A DNA stretch of 64,000 nt from Rhodospirillaceae bacterium (GTDB lineage Bacteria; Pseudomonadota; Alphaproteobacteria; GCA-2731375), in assembly GCA_018701215.1 (NCBI GenBank), contig JABIWH010000001.1, forward strand, positions 1 through 64,000, in the 5' to 3' direction. The notes beneath the pieces were generated by a model. That model was not told the origin of the DNA, searched no databases, and worked only from the letters and a program-made list of their open reading frames with translations. Positions 1 through 9,113 of the stretch are shown here, piece after piece (within the stretch, counting starts at the first letter, position 1; each line of letters starts with the position of its first letter). Made by a program: the position numbers and the translations under genes.

Positions 1-3000
1 GGTCAGGATAGCATCAAATTGAAAGGGACCTCCGGTGAGGACCTGCTGAGCGGTGGCATGGGTAATGACAAGATTGACGGCAAGGGCGGCGATGATGTGA
101 TCCTTGGCGGTGGCGGCAATGACAAGATTGACGGCGGCAAGGGCGACGATGAGATCCTTGGCGGTGCCGGCAATGACATGATCAAGGGCGGTGCCGGCGA
201 TGATACGATTTTGGGCGGTGCCGGCGACGATGTGCTGTTTGGCGATTCCACCCGGGGTTCGGGTGGCCGCGGTTCACACGGCTCGCACGGCTCGCATGGT
301 TCGCACGGCTCCCACGGCCGGGGCTCCCGGGGCTCGGGCAGCGGCGAGGAATTGAGCTTCAACGACTACCTCGACGGCGGGGCTGGTGATGATCTGCTCT
401 ACGCCGGGCGCGGTGATGATCAGGCCAATTATAACGCAGCCGAGAATGCCGGCGCCCATGATGTCTATCAGGGCGGCGACGGCATTGACACCTTGAGCCT
501 GGAGTTGACGGCGGCGGAATGGTCAGGCGCGGATGCCCGCCAGGACATCGCCGATTATCTGACATTTCTAAGCGACCACACCGATGTCGTGAGCGGCGAG
601 GCGGATGACACAGTATTCCAATTCACCGCTTTTGACCTGAGCGCCAGCCAGTTTGAAAACCTGCGCGTCTTCATTGATGGCCGGGAAATCGATCCGGCGA
701 ACCCGAATGACGCGCCGACGATCACGGCCGGCGGCGATACCACTGGCACGGTCACCGAGAATATCAATCAGGGCGACGGCAACCCAGTGGTTCTGGATTT
801 CAACGGCGAGGTCGATGATTTCGGCGATACGCTTGTTCATCAAGGCCATGTCTTCACCGGATTCTATCACGATACCACCGGTTTCGGTGACGGTGACAAC
901 ACCATGGCCGTTAGTCTATCGAACAGCAATGACGCCAATCTGGATGGTGCGGACAGCGCTATTCGAAGGTCCGATAGTGGCGATTTCTCATTGGATTCCC
1001 TGTCCGCGCGGGCTTACTCAACGCCACACGACGTGACTTTCGAGGGCTGGCAGAACGGCATGTTGGTGGCGACACGGGTTGTGACCCTGTCGACCAGCCA
1101 TCAGACTTTCACCTTTGATGCCGATTGGAGCAACATTGATCAGGTTCGGATCGCGGGCGATTCGGATGTGGCGATCCTCGACAATGTCCAGCTTTCCGAC
1201 GCCAGGGTCCTGCAAGATCCCACCCATACCCAAACCGGCGAGATCGGTTTTGCCGATCTCGATCTGACGGATCAGCACACCGTAACCGTGGCGCCCCAGG
1301 ACGGCGGCTATCGCGGCACTATGTCGGCGGATGTTGATGTGGCCGCCACCGGCACCGGCGTCGGCACCATTGCGTGGAATTTCACCGTCGATGACGCGGC
1401 TATAGATGACCTGACACAAGACCAGGTCTTGAGCCAGAGCTATGACGTCACCATCGATGACGGTCAGGGCGGCAGCGTCACCGAGACCGTGACGATCACC
1501 CTCAACGGTTCCAACGATGTGCCGGTGGCAAATTTTGATACGGCGGACGCTGACGAGAACGGCGCGGCTATCGACATCGATATCCTGGCCAACGATACGG
1601 ACGCGGACAGCGACGATGATGCCGCGAGCCTGAGCGTGGTTTCGGCCACGGCGGCCTCCGGCGCGACTGTGAGCTTCACCGGCGCGGCGGGCGCGGGCCT
1701 CAGCTATGACCCTGACAGCACGGGCGCCTTCGAATATCTGGCGGTCGGCGAGATGGCGGCCGACACCATCACCTACACCATCGAAGATGCCCACGGCGCC
1801 CAATCGACCTCGACGGTCGAAGTCAGCGTGCATGGCGCCAACGATGGCCCGGTCGCGGTCGATGACGATTTAAGCAATCACACCACCGTCGCGACGTTCG
1901 ATGATCTGGCGCCGTCTAATGGCAACATCGGCGGTCCGGTCAATCAGTATGCCGGCTTTGAATGGTCCAGCGACGTGCTAAATCCGGGCAACAATGTTAA
2001 TGGCTCCGACATTCATCAGGGCCGGCCCGGCGACGCCCATAGCGGGCAATGGGTGGTCGTTCCCGGCGGCGGCCGGCCCGATCACTACGCGACCTGGCAA
2101 GGCGATAACGACGTTATTTTCGAGGGCGCCTACTTCCGCCATGCCTCCGGCAACTTCAACAGCATAACCTTGAACGGTTTCAACGACGGCAACTTGGTTG
2201 GGACCTACAATTTCGCGGTCACCCCGGGCGGCGGCTATGTTTTCGCCGAGCCGGACTTTGGCCCGATCGATCAACTGCACATCCATACCGACCTGGCCGC
2301 TGGCGACACCGGCTTTTGGCATATGGACGACTTCACCTTCCGGGAATTGAACGGCACGGACGAGAACACGACAATTAATATTGATGTCCTGGCCAATGAC
2401 AGCGATGCGGATGCCTCTGACACCATCACCGTGACTGATTTCGACGGCACCTCGACAAACGGCGCCACGATCTCCCAAGGCCCAGGCGGCACCCTGCAAT
2501 ACGATTCGACAGCCGTCATGCAGCACCTGGCCGAAGGCGAGGAAGTCACGGACAGCTTCGCATACACCATCACCGATGATCACGGCGTCAGCGACAGCGC
2601 CACGGTTTCCGTCACCGTACGCGGCGTCAACGATGCACCAACGGTCGCCGCGGCTGTAGCTATGGCCGGCACCGATGAAGACAACAGCACGACAGTCACC
2701 GAGGCCGAGCTGCTGGCCAATGCCGGCGATGTTGATGCCAACGCCATCCTGTCGGCGATCAATGTCGTGGTAAGCCAGGGCAGCGCCAGCGTGACCGACA
2801 ACAACGACGGCACCTGGACGATCACGCCGGCGGCGGATTGGAACGGCGCGGTCGAATTGTCCTACGATGTTACGGACGGCATCGCCAATACGGCGGCGAC
2901 CGCCAACCTGACGGTCAATCCCGTCAACGATGCGCCCGTGGTTGCCGCGCCGGTATCCTTGGTGGCTATCGATGAAGACAACGGCGCCACGATCACGCTG

Positions 3001-6000
3001 GCGGAGTTGCTGGGTCAAGCCAGCGACGTCGATGCGGGCGACATTTTGTCGGCCCTCAACGTTACGGTCTCCCAGGGCAATGCCGGTATCGTGGACAATG
3101 GCAACGACACCTGGACGATCACGCCGGCGGCGGATTGGAACGGCACGGTTGAACTGTCATACGACGTTTCCGACGGCACGGTGCAAACGGCGGCAACGGC
3201 CGACCTAAGCGTCAATCCGATCAACGATGCGCCGGTGGTTGCCGCGCCGGTGGCCCTGAACAGTGTCAACGAGGACAATAGCACGACGGTCACCTTGGCC
3301 GAGTTGTTGAGCCAAGCCGGTGATATCGATGCGGGCGACATTCTGTCCGCCGTCAACGTCACGGTCTCCCAAGGCAATGCCAGTATTGTAGATAATGGCA
3401 ACGATACCTGGACGGTCACACCGGCGGCGGATTGGAACGGCGCGGTTGAACTGTCTTATGATGTTTCCGACGGCACCACCGAAACAGCTGCCACGGCCAA
3501 CCTGACGGTAAACGCGGTTAACGATGCACCGACGGTGACTGGCCCGGTAGCTCTTGCCACGATCAACGAAGACAACAGCACCACGGTCACCCTGGCCGAA
3601 CTGCTGGCCAACGCCGATGATGTTGATACGGGCGACATTCTGTCCGCGATCAATGTCTCGGTCTCCCAAGGCAATGCCAGCGTTACCGATAACGGCAATG
3701 ACAGCTGGACGATCACGCCGGCGGCGGATTGGAACGGTGCGGTGGAACTGTCATATGATGTTTCCGATGGCACCACCGAAACGGCCGCCACGGCCAACCT
3801 GACCATCAACCCCGTCAACGACGCGCCGGTGGCGCTGGACGACGACGTCACGGGCGACGGCGCCGCCGTGGTGCTTGGTTTTGGAGACCTCGGCAACGGG
3901 GCGGTGCCCACGGGTTATGGCGGCTTTAATTGGCAATCGGCCAATTCCTACTTCCACACGGCCGCTGACCTCAGCGTCGGGTTCTCAAACGCCCAGGGCA
4001 AATATGTCTCGAACAGCTTTGTCGGCAGGGACAGCACCATGACCTGGTTGGGTGCCGAGGATATCGACATTCAGGGCCTGGATGTCTGGGGCTCCCAGTC
4101 AAACGATGCCCATGTTCTCCGCTTTGACGGCTACGACGATGGCGTGCTGGTGGACAGCCTGTCCGTCAACCTTGGCCTGGAAGCACCGGCCTGGGTCGAT
4201 CTCGATTTCGCCAGTGTTGACCGGTTGGATATTGTTGTCACCGCCGGCGATGCCCATGGCACAGGTGCCTATGCGGGCATTACCAGCGGCGTCTGGAAGA
4301 TGGATAATTTCACCTTCAACACGGCGGGCGTCAGCACCGACGAAGAAACAGCCTTCGACATCGATGTCATCGCCAACGACTATGACGTCGACGCCGGGGA
4401 CAGCGTCAGCATCCTGAGTTTCGATGCAGTTTCCAACAACGGCGCCGCGATTACGCAGAACCTTGACGGCACCCTGCGCTACGACCCGACGGCGGTAATG
4501 CAAACCCTAGGCGAAGGTGATGAACTCACCGACAGCTTCAGCTACATCGTCTCCGACGGCAACGGCGGCAGCGATACCGCCACCGCCACGGTCACCGTGG
4601 CCGGCGTCAACGATGCCGCGCTGATCAGCGGCACCGACACGGGCAATGTCACTGAAGACGGTGTCCTGACAACCGGCGGCAGCCTGACGGCGGTGGATAT
4701 CGAAGCGGGCGAAAGCGGCTTCCAGGCCGGCACGACGGCTGGCGTCCATGGCGGCTTCAGCATCGACGGCAACGGCAACTGGACCTACACGGCGGTGGAT
4801 TCTCCAGCGATCCAAGCGCTCGCCGCCGGCGATATCTTGAGCGAGAGCTTCACGGTCTTGAGCATTGACGGCACCGCAGGCAGCGTCATGGTGACGATTA
4901 CCGGCAGCGACGATATCCCGGTGATCAGCGGCACTGCCACGGGCAACGTCATTGAAGACGGCGTCCTGACGGCGGGCGGCAGCCTGACGGCAACCGATGT
5001 CGATAGCGGCGAGAGCGGCTTTCAGGCGAGTTCCGCCGTGGGCACCCATGGCAGCTTCAGCATCAATGCCAGCGGCAATTGGTCCTACACCGCCGTTGAC
5101 AGTCCCGTCATCCAGGCCCTTGGCGCCGGCGATACCTTGAACGAGAGCTTCACGGTCTTGACCATTGATGGCACCGCAACCGACGTCATGGTGACGATTA
5201 CCGGCAGCAATGATATCCCGGTGATCAGCGGCACCGCCACGGGCAACATCATTGAAGACGGCGTCCTGACGACGGGCGGCAGCTTGACAGCAGCCGATGT
5301 CGATACTGGCGAGAGCGGCTTTCAGGTGATTTACCAGGTCGGCACCCATGGCAGCTTCGGCATCAATGCCACCGGCACCTGGATCTATAGCGCCGTGGAC
5401 TCTCCCATCATCCAGGCCCTTGCCCCCGGCGAAACCTTGAGCGATACCTTCACGGTTTTGACCATCGACGGCACGGCGGCGAATGTCGTGGTGACCATCA
5501 CCGGCACCAACGATGCCCCGGTGGCCCAGGCGGATGTCTTCTCGGCAGTCGAAGGCTCGGTCATCACCGGCAACGTGCTGGCGGATAACGGCAATGGCGC
5601 CGACAGTGACGACAACGGCGTGCTCAACGTGGTGGGAGGCACCTTCACGACGGCCCAGGGCGGTACGGTTGTCCTCCAGGCCGATGGCAACTTTACCTAC
5701 ACCCCGCCGGCTTTCGTCAGCGGCAACGACACGCTCACCTATACGGTGATGGACGAATTCGGTCTTTCGGACACGGCGACAATGATGCTCGACATCAACT
5801 ATGCGCCGGTGCTCGACGCCGACAAGCTGATCGCGCTGCCCGACGATGCCGGGACGGTGGCGATGGGCATCGACGCACCGTTCGATCCCGACGGCGATCC
5901 CCTGACCATCACGGTCGGCAATCTGCCGGGCAACGGTAGCGTGACACTGGACAACGGCACTGCCGTTCTGGCCGGTGCTAGCTTGACCGCGGCGCAATTG

Positions 6001-7035
6001 AGCGGGCTAAAATTCACCGCCAACGACGTCACGGCGACAGAGAATTCGACCTTCACCTATCAGGTCTCCGACGGGCAGAACAGCGTCACAGGCAGCGTCG
6101 ACTTCGCTGTCACCGATGCCGCGAACCCAGGTGCGCCGGTTGCGGTGGCACTCACCGAAGCCGCGACTTTTAATTATGATGAGATGCCAAGCGGCCAATA
6201 CGGCTCCTTTAGCCAAACCGGCCCGTTCAGTAGCTACGATTTTGGCGAGAACCACAGCAAGACCGGCTATTATCATGGTTCGATGTCGTTCGAGACCGAG
6301 AACTGGCCAGGTAGCGACAGCGTCGCCTTGATCTCAAGCAGTGATGGCCACGAGTTCGATTTCCTTGGCGGCAAATTTAGTATGCGCGGATATGAAGTTG
6401 AAAGTGGGCCAGGCTTTACCTCCAGCAATTCAATCTACGTATCTGACTCTGTCCGGTTCCTCGGTTACAAGGATGGCGCACACGTCGAAACTAGCTCAAG
6501 CGTGAACATCAACAGTAATGGCTATTTCAATATCTATATGAACTTCACGGATGTCGATACCGTCATCATGGACCCCTCTCACGGCACCTATACGGTGGAT
6601 GAGAAGTGGAGCTCGACCACCACGCACAAGTATTACGTCGCGGACGACTTGCGGATTAACGACAACAGCTCCCTGTTTTATGATGTGGTGCAGGACGGCG
6701 GCGCCGGCGACGATCTGTTGATTGGCGGCGACGGCGATGACCGTCTGACGGGCAATGGCGGCGATGACAATTTGGTTGGCGATACGGGCGATGATTTGTT
6801 CGTCTTCAACGATGGCGACGGCAACGACACCATCATTGACTTCACGGCCGGTGCCGGCAGCGACGATGTCATTGATCTGCGCGGCGATAGTTTCAACAAC
6901 AGCCTGAGCGAACTGTTGACACACGCCAGTCAGGAAGGGGCTGACACCGAAATCGACCTTGGCGGCGGCGATGCCGTCACCCTGGTTGGTGTCAATATGG
7001 GCGATTTACACGAGGACGACTTCTTGTTCGTATAA
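1..7035 (+). CDS. Giant RTX/VCBS repeat protein, 5' end outside window
   Basis: The reading frame is open from base 1, so the true start lies upstream and the 2344 codons seen here are the C-terminal part. In order the product shows calcium-binding RTX nonapeptides of the GGxGxD type (nt 25-243), a Gly-Ser-His run (271-315), VCBS and cadherin-like domains, four 99-residue repeats (2626-3813), three 100-residue VCBS repeats (4621-5520), further cadherin-like domains, a second RTX block (about 6697-6860) and an acidic-hydrophobic C-terminus ending DDFLFV. Four 130-160 residue lectin-like modules lie between these blocks (about 787-1209, 1861-2346, 3868-4320 and 6168-6663). RTX proteins of this build usually leave the cell unfolded through a type I secretion system, guided by the C-terminus, and act as adhesins or matrix proteins. 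No secretion genes are visible, so they may lie upstream. Function as an adhesin is inference. Confidence 0.93.
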   Translation, partial: GQDSIKLKGTSGEDLLSGGMGNDKIDGKGGDDVILGGGGNDKIDGGKGDDEILGGAGNDMIKGGAGDDTILGGAGDDVLFGDSTRGSGGRGSHGSHGSHGSHGSHGRGSRGSGSGEELSFNDYLDGGAGDDLLYAGRGDDQANYNAAENAGAHDVYQGGDGIDTLSLELTAAEWSGADARQDIADYLTFLSDHTDVVSGEADDTVFQFTAFDLSASQFENLRVFIDGREIDPANPNDAPTITAGGDTTGTVTENINQGDGNPVVLDFNGEVDDFGDTLVHQGHVFTGFYHDTTGFGDGDNTMAVSLSNSNDANLDGADSAIRRSDSGDFSLDSLSARAYSTPHDVTFEGWQNGMLVATRVVTLSTSHQTFTFDADWSNIDQVRIAGDSDVAILDNVQLSDARVLQDPTHTQTGEIGFADLDLTDQHTVTVAPQDGGYRGTMSADVDVAATGTGVGTIAWNFTVDDAAIDDLTQDQVLSQSYDVTIDDGQGGSVTETVTITLNGSNDVPVANFDTADADENGAAIDIDILANDTDADSDDDAASLSVVSATAASGATVSFTGAAGAGLSYDPDSTGAFEYLAVGEMAADTITYTIEDAHGAQSTSTVEVSVHGANDGPVAVDDDLSNHTTVATFDDLAPSNGNIGGPVNQYAGFEWSSDVLNPGNNVNGSDIHQGRPGDAHSGQWVVVPGGGRPDHYATWQGDNDVIFEGAYFRHASGNFNSITLNGFNDGNLVGTYNFAVTPGGGYVFAEPDFGPIDQLHIHTDLAAGDTGFWHMDDFTFRELNGTDENTTINIDVLANDSDADASDTITVTDFDGTSTNGATISQGPGGTLQYDSTAVMQHLAEGEEVTDSFAYTITDDHGVSDSATVSVTVRGVNDAPTVAAAVAMAGTDEDNSTTVTEAELLANAGDVDANAILSAINVVVSQGSASVTDNNDGTWTITPAADWNGAVELSYDVTDGIANTAATANLTVNPVNDAPVVAAPVSLVAIDEDNGATITLAELLGQASDVDAGDILSALNVTVSQGNAGIVDNGNDTWTITPAADWNGTVELSYDVSDGTVQTAATADLSVNPINDAPVVAAPVALNSVNEDNSTTVTLAELLSQAGDIDAGDILSAVNVTVSQGNASIVDNGNDTWTVTPAADWNGAVELSYDVSDGTTETAATANLTVNAVNDAPTVTGPVALATINEDNSTTVTLAELLANADDVDTGDILSAINVSVSQGNASVTDNGNDSWTITPAADWNGAVELSYDVSDGTTETAATANLTINPVNDAPVALDDDVTGDGAAVVLGFGDLGNGAVPTGYGGFNWQSANSYFHTAADLSVGFSNAQGKYVSNSFVGRDSTMTWLGAEDIDIQGLDVWGSQSNDAHVLRFDGYDDGVLVDSLSVNLGLEAPAWVDLDFASVDRLDIVVTAGDAHGTGAYAGITSGVWKMDNFTFNTAGVSTDEETAFDIDVIANDYDVDAGDSVSILSFDAVSNNGAAITQNLDGTLRYDPTAVMQTLGEGDELTDSFSYIVSDGNGGSDTATATVTVAGVNDAALISGTDTGNVTEDGVLTTGGSLTAVDIEAGESGFQAGTTAGVHGGFSIDGNGNWTYTAVDSPAIQALAAGDILSESFTVLSIDGTAGSVMVTITGSDDIPVISGTATGNVIEDGVLTAGGSLTATDVDSGESGFQASSAVGTHGSFSINASGNWSYTAVDSPVIQALGAGDTLNESFTVLTIDGTATDVMVTITGSNDIPVISGTATGNIIEDGVLTTGGSLTAADVDTGESGFQVIYQVGTHGSFGINATGTWIYSAVDSPIIQALAPGETLSDTFTVLTIDGTAANVVVTITGTNDAPVAQADVFSAVEGSVITGNVLADNGNGADSDDNGVLNVVGGTFTTAQGGTVVLQADGNFTYTPPAFVSGNDTLTYTVMDEFGLSDTATMMLDINYAPVLDADKLIALPDDAGTVAMGIDAPFDPDGDPLTITVGNLPGNGSVTLDNGTAVLAGASLTAAQLSGLKFTANDVTATENSTFTYQVSDGQNSVTGSVDFAVTDAANPGAPVAVALTEAATFNYDEMPSGQYGSFSQTGPFSSYDFGENHSKTGYYHGSMSFETENWPGSDSVALISSSDGHEFDFLGGKFSMRGYEVESGPGFTSSNSIYVSDSVRFLGYKDGAHVETSSSVNINSNGYFNIYMNFTDVDTVIMDPSHGTYTVDEKWSSTTTHKYYVADDLRINDNSSLFYDVVQDGGAGDDLLIGGDGDDRLTGNGGDDNLVGDTGDDLFVFNDGDGNDTIIDFTAGAGSDDVIDLRGDSFNNSLSELLTHASQEGADTEIDLGGGDAVTLVGVNMGDLHEDDFLFV
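271..315 (+). repeat. Five in-frame Gly-Ser-His triplets
   Basis: Five consecutive 9-nt units encode Gly-Ser-His. They differ only at third codon positions and are flanked by Gly/Ser/Arg-rich codons. The run lies between the N-terminal RTX nonapeptides visible here and the next calcium-binding stretch. It may be a flexible linker; metal binding by the histidines is possible but is only inference. Confidence 0.85.
2626..3813 (+). repeat. Four tandem 297-bp repeats inside the RTX gene
   Basis: The V/I-N-D-A-P boundary motif recurs with its first codon at 2626, 2923, 3220, 3517 and 3814, exactly 297 nt apart, giving four 99-residue cadherin-like units. Each unit carries an EDNxxT motif, an AELL...DVD/DID segment and the phrase TPAADWNG. 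Long stretches are nearly identical at the DNA level, notably around the AADWNG codons, which suggests recent duplication or gene conversion. The exact spacing means copy number can change without a frameshift. Confidence 0.95.
4621..5520 (+). repeat. Three tandem 300-bp VCBS repeats inside the RTX gene
   Basis: Units begin at 4621, 4921 and 5221 with the codons for (L/V)ISGT and are exactly 300 nt long. Each 100-residue unit has the VCBS signature of an ED-GVLT segment, a GGSLTA motif, a G-x-W-x-Y strand, and an ending of the type FTVL-IDG...VTITGS/T. The units are strongly alike at the DNA level but not identical. This family is distinct from the 297-bp array upstream. Confidence 0.95.
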
Positions 7036-7044
7036 AGCAAGGCC

Positions 7045-7080
7045 GGAGGCGGCAGCGTTGAACCGCTGCCGCCTCCTGTT
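7045..7080 (+). terminator. Strong hairpin after the RTX gene
   Basis: A perfect 13-bp inverted repeat (GGAGGCGGCAGCG at 7045-7057 against its complement at 7064-7076, six-base loop) starts 9 nt after the RTX stop codon. It is followed by TGTT, so the U-tract is poor. It probably ends RTX transcription and may also serve the convergent gene that ends at 7098. Confidence 0.7.
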
Positions 7081-7097
7081 CCGCGACAGACGTCGCA

Positions 7098-7544
7098 TTA
7101 TTTCTGCCCGGGCGGCAAGGCGGGTAACACAAGCGGCCTTACCCTGCCGTCATGGTATTGGCGCCGCGAGATCATCGGCGCATGCGGTTTTAGATTTCTC
7201 AGATACCTTGTCTGGAAACGGGTTGCCTCCGGGGCGTCGGAGTAGAAGGTGACGACCATTACACAGGGGCCGTCAATGGATTCTTCGTGTTTCGGGGTAT
7301 AGCGCCCCTCGGCCCAGGCACGGCCGACCTCCTCGGTACATAACGCCCAGCCGGCATAGCCGAGTATTTCCTGGCCGCGCATGGTGAAGACGTAGTGCTT
7401 CCTGGATATTTGGCCAAGCAAGGTGCCGATAAATTTTTCTGCACTCAACCCTTCAAAGGGCGGCGAATTGTGCAGCATGTTGGCGGCTATGCCCAGGGCC
7501 ACCATGTCGTTCTCGGCCCGGCTGCATTTCAGAGGTTCGCTCAT
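7098..7544 (-). CDS. HlyC-like RTX acyltransferase-family protein, probably lacking catalytic residues
   Basis: This 148-residue product resembles toxin-activating lysine-acyltransferases (HlyC/CyaC), which attach fatty acids to RTX toxins in the cytosol. From memory, the stretch from NSPPF (residues about 26-30) through HYVFT...GYAGWAL (about 50-68) aligns without gaps to CyaC, as 'SPMH...QYILL...AYCSWAL'. In that alignment the catalytic His becomes Phe (SPPF), and the downstream catalytic Asp of the IDWIAPF segment falls on Val. The gene converges on the giant RTX gene. It could be a non-acylating chaperone or binding partner, a diverged enzyme, or a chance resemblance. Family assignment is moderate; the missing residues are read from a manual alignment. 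Confidence 0.5.
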   Translation of the reverse strand: MSEPLKCSRAENDMVALGIAANMLHNSPPFEGLSAEKFIGTLLGQISRKHYVFTMRGQEILGYAGWALCTEEVGRAWAEGRYTPKHEESIDGPCVMVVTFYSDAPEATRFQTRYLRNLKPHAPMISRRQYHDGRVRPLVLPALPPGQK

Positions 7545-7643
7545 CTTCGACTAAATTCCTTTTACTGGCGGTGTCTGTAACCATGTGACCATTTTTTCCC
7601 ATGGAACATCATAGCAATTTTGCCGCACCGGGGGCGCCCATAA

Positions 7644-8357
7644 ATGATGCTCCTTCCCAATGCATTGCGCATCTCGGACAAACGCTACGTCCGATTGACC
7701 ACTTTCCCACGGGCCCAACAGCAGCTACAAGATTGGAACAATATAGCAAAGAATTTGGCGGTATGGTCAGACGGCGGCATACACCGTAAACAAACCACCT
7801 CAGTGATCGAACATGGAGTTTCTAAATTGAAACGTACGCCCGGCCCACGAAGCATCACCGACCAGTTAGCCCTTGGTTTGATCGAGGGTGTCCTAACTGT
7901 ATTGGGTCTTATCGTTCTGGTCTTTCCTCTGGCCCTGTGGGCGGTACCCCAGCACGGACCATTGGCCAACACGGTTTTCTACATCGTTTTGTCAATTGGC
8001 AGCGGCTCCTTAACCGGCCTTATTGCTCTGGCATACTTGAAGAGCATACTGTTCCCGCGTCAATCGTCTGACGCCGCACCCATGAGCGGGAAAGCCCGCC
8101 TGCAGGCCTACCAAAATTGGGAGCAAACACAGGAGGATGCCCAAAGGGTCAAAAGACAACTGCGCTCCCTCAAAGGCGGCGCCCTGCACAATTTGGGCTA
8201 TATGGCTCGCATCGCCACGCTAATTGCCACGGTCGTCAGTTGCTTGTACCTGGGCACCTGGGCAATGATGGACTTCTACTATGGCTCCACGGAGATCATG
8301 TCGTCGGAAGCAAGGTATCAACTGCTCCATCCCGATAGTTGGGATTGGCGGAAATAG
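7644..8357 (+). CDS. Unknown integral membrane protein
   Basis: I do not recognise this 237-residue protein. It has a charged N-terminal region of about 75 residues, then two hydrophobic segments (roughly residues 80-105 and 112-135), a basic and Gln-rich cytosolic-looking loop (about 140-180), and a third hydrophobic segment (about 185-212) that ends near aromatic and acidic residues. The start is the first of two adjacent ATG codons; a GGGGGC stretch about 9 nt upstream could serve as ribosome-binding site. It follows the RTX region and transcribes away from the HlyC-like gene. No enzymatic motif is visible. Confidence 0.65.
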   Translation: MMLLPNALRISDKRYVRLTTFPRAQQQLQDWNNIAKNLAVWSDGGIHRKQTTSVIEHGVSKLKRTPGPRSITDQLALGLIEGVLTVLGLIVLVFPLALWAVPQHGPLANTVFYIVLSIGSGSLTGLIALAYLKSILFPRQSSDAAPMSGKARLQAYQNWEQTQEDAQRVKRQLRSLKGGALHNLGYMARIATLIATVVSCLYLGTWAMMDFYYGSTEIMSSEARYQLLHPDSWDWRK

Positions 8358-8492
8358 CGCGCGGCCGCGGCGGCGCTATGCGCCAGACCCTGCGACAAAA
8401 TGTCCATGCCGGTTGAATTGCGCCATTTCCATATTGTCGCCATAACCTAGGCGCGCTGTCATATGATCAAAGTGCAAGCGCGGAAAGCCCCA

Positions 8493-8517
8493 GAGCATGT
8501 TTCTTCTAAACGTGCTC
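8493..8517. repeat. GAGCA-type intergenic hairpin
   Basis: GAGCATGTTT (8493-8502) pairs with AAACGTGCTC (8508-8517) around a CTTCT loop, with a single G-U wobble. It lies in the 248-bp stretch between the genes ending at 8357 and starting at 8606, where I see no other feature. Similar GAGCA...TGCTC hairpins occur at 9914-9953, 11087-11151 and 43593-43617. Confidence 0.55.
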
Positions 8518-8605
8518 GAATTCTTAAGAATAGAGCAATTGAATCAATTACTTGGATCGCTAAAGCGACTCCAACTTATTGAAAATTACCTGAATGTAGG
8601 TTTGT

Positions 8606-8821
8606 ATGAAGTATTATCTGGCGTATTTTTTGTTGCTGGTAATGGTCGTTGGGCTGCCCGTGGCGATCCTTTTTGCGCCATGGAACTTTGATTGGGCATA
8701 CTGGCTGCATCCAGAGGTATTTGAGTGGACCTTGGCTTGGAGTGTCGTTGCCATCGCCTCGCTTTGCGGACTTTATCAACTGGCCGCGTGCTGGTCAGAG
8801 GGACAACCGCTGGAAAAATAA
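8606..8821 (+). CDS. Small two-helix membrane protein
   Basis: This 71-residue protein has two predicted membrane segments (about residues 5-24 and 41-61). They are separated by a Trp-rich stretch, and the C-terminal tail is short and polar. The ATG sits 5 nt after a TGTAGG sequence. No family is recognised. Its size, hydrophobicity and plausible start argue for a real gene, but it has no operon partner with overlapping ends. Confidence 0.5.
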   Translation: MKYYLAYFLLLVMVVGLPVAILFAPWNFDWAYWLHPEVFEWTLAWSVVAIASLCGLYQLAACWSEGQPLEK

Positions 8822-9031
8822 TCGGGCGTATTTTTCCCGTCCTGCCTCAGGTGGCATTTCTCATCCGTCAACGCCATTTTCGTTTGACATAACCATATTC
8901 TCTGCCGATTATGTAAATTGGGAGACGGGCGATAAGCGCGCTTAGCCGTGATAATCGCCCCTGCAAGACCGCTCCCGCACAATGGGGATTATCGAGCGTA
9001 TTGATGTAAAGCACTGTAGGTCACAGTTTAG

Positions 9032-9068
9032 CGTGACCCGCGTGGCTGATACGCACGCACGGGTTACG
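9032..9068 (+). promoter_or_regulatory. Hairpin in the leader of the DUF2189 gene
   Basis: CGTGACCCG (9032-9040) pairs with CGGGTTACG (9060-9068) with one G-U pair, and inner CGTG/CACG bases extend the stem. A TTTTT run follows at 9075-9079. It lies 45 nt before the DUF2189 start codon, so it could be an attenuator or a terminator for upstream transcripts. The rest of the 8822-9113 gap shows nothing I can name. Confidence 0.4.
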
Positions 9069-9113
9069 TTAGGCTTTTTGACCGCCTAATTCCGCGGTTT
9101 AGGAGGCACTAAC

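Noticed and set aside
2626..3813. Regular spacing that could be mistaken for a CRISPR or satellite array
   Set aside because: The units are in frame, encode cadherin-like domains and have no short repeat-spacer structure.
4507..5997. A 496-codon minus-strand frame in the RTX gene
   Set aside because: Its internal repeats are simply the complement of the 300-bp VCBS array; it has no independent start signal.
8358..8605. Possible peptide from the ATG at 8497
   Set aside because: It overlaps the better-supported small membrane protein in another frame and begins inside the GAGCA hairpin.
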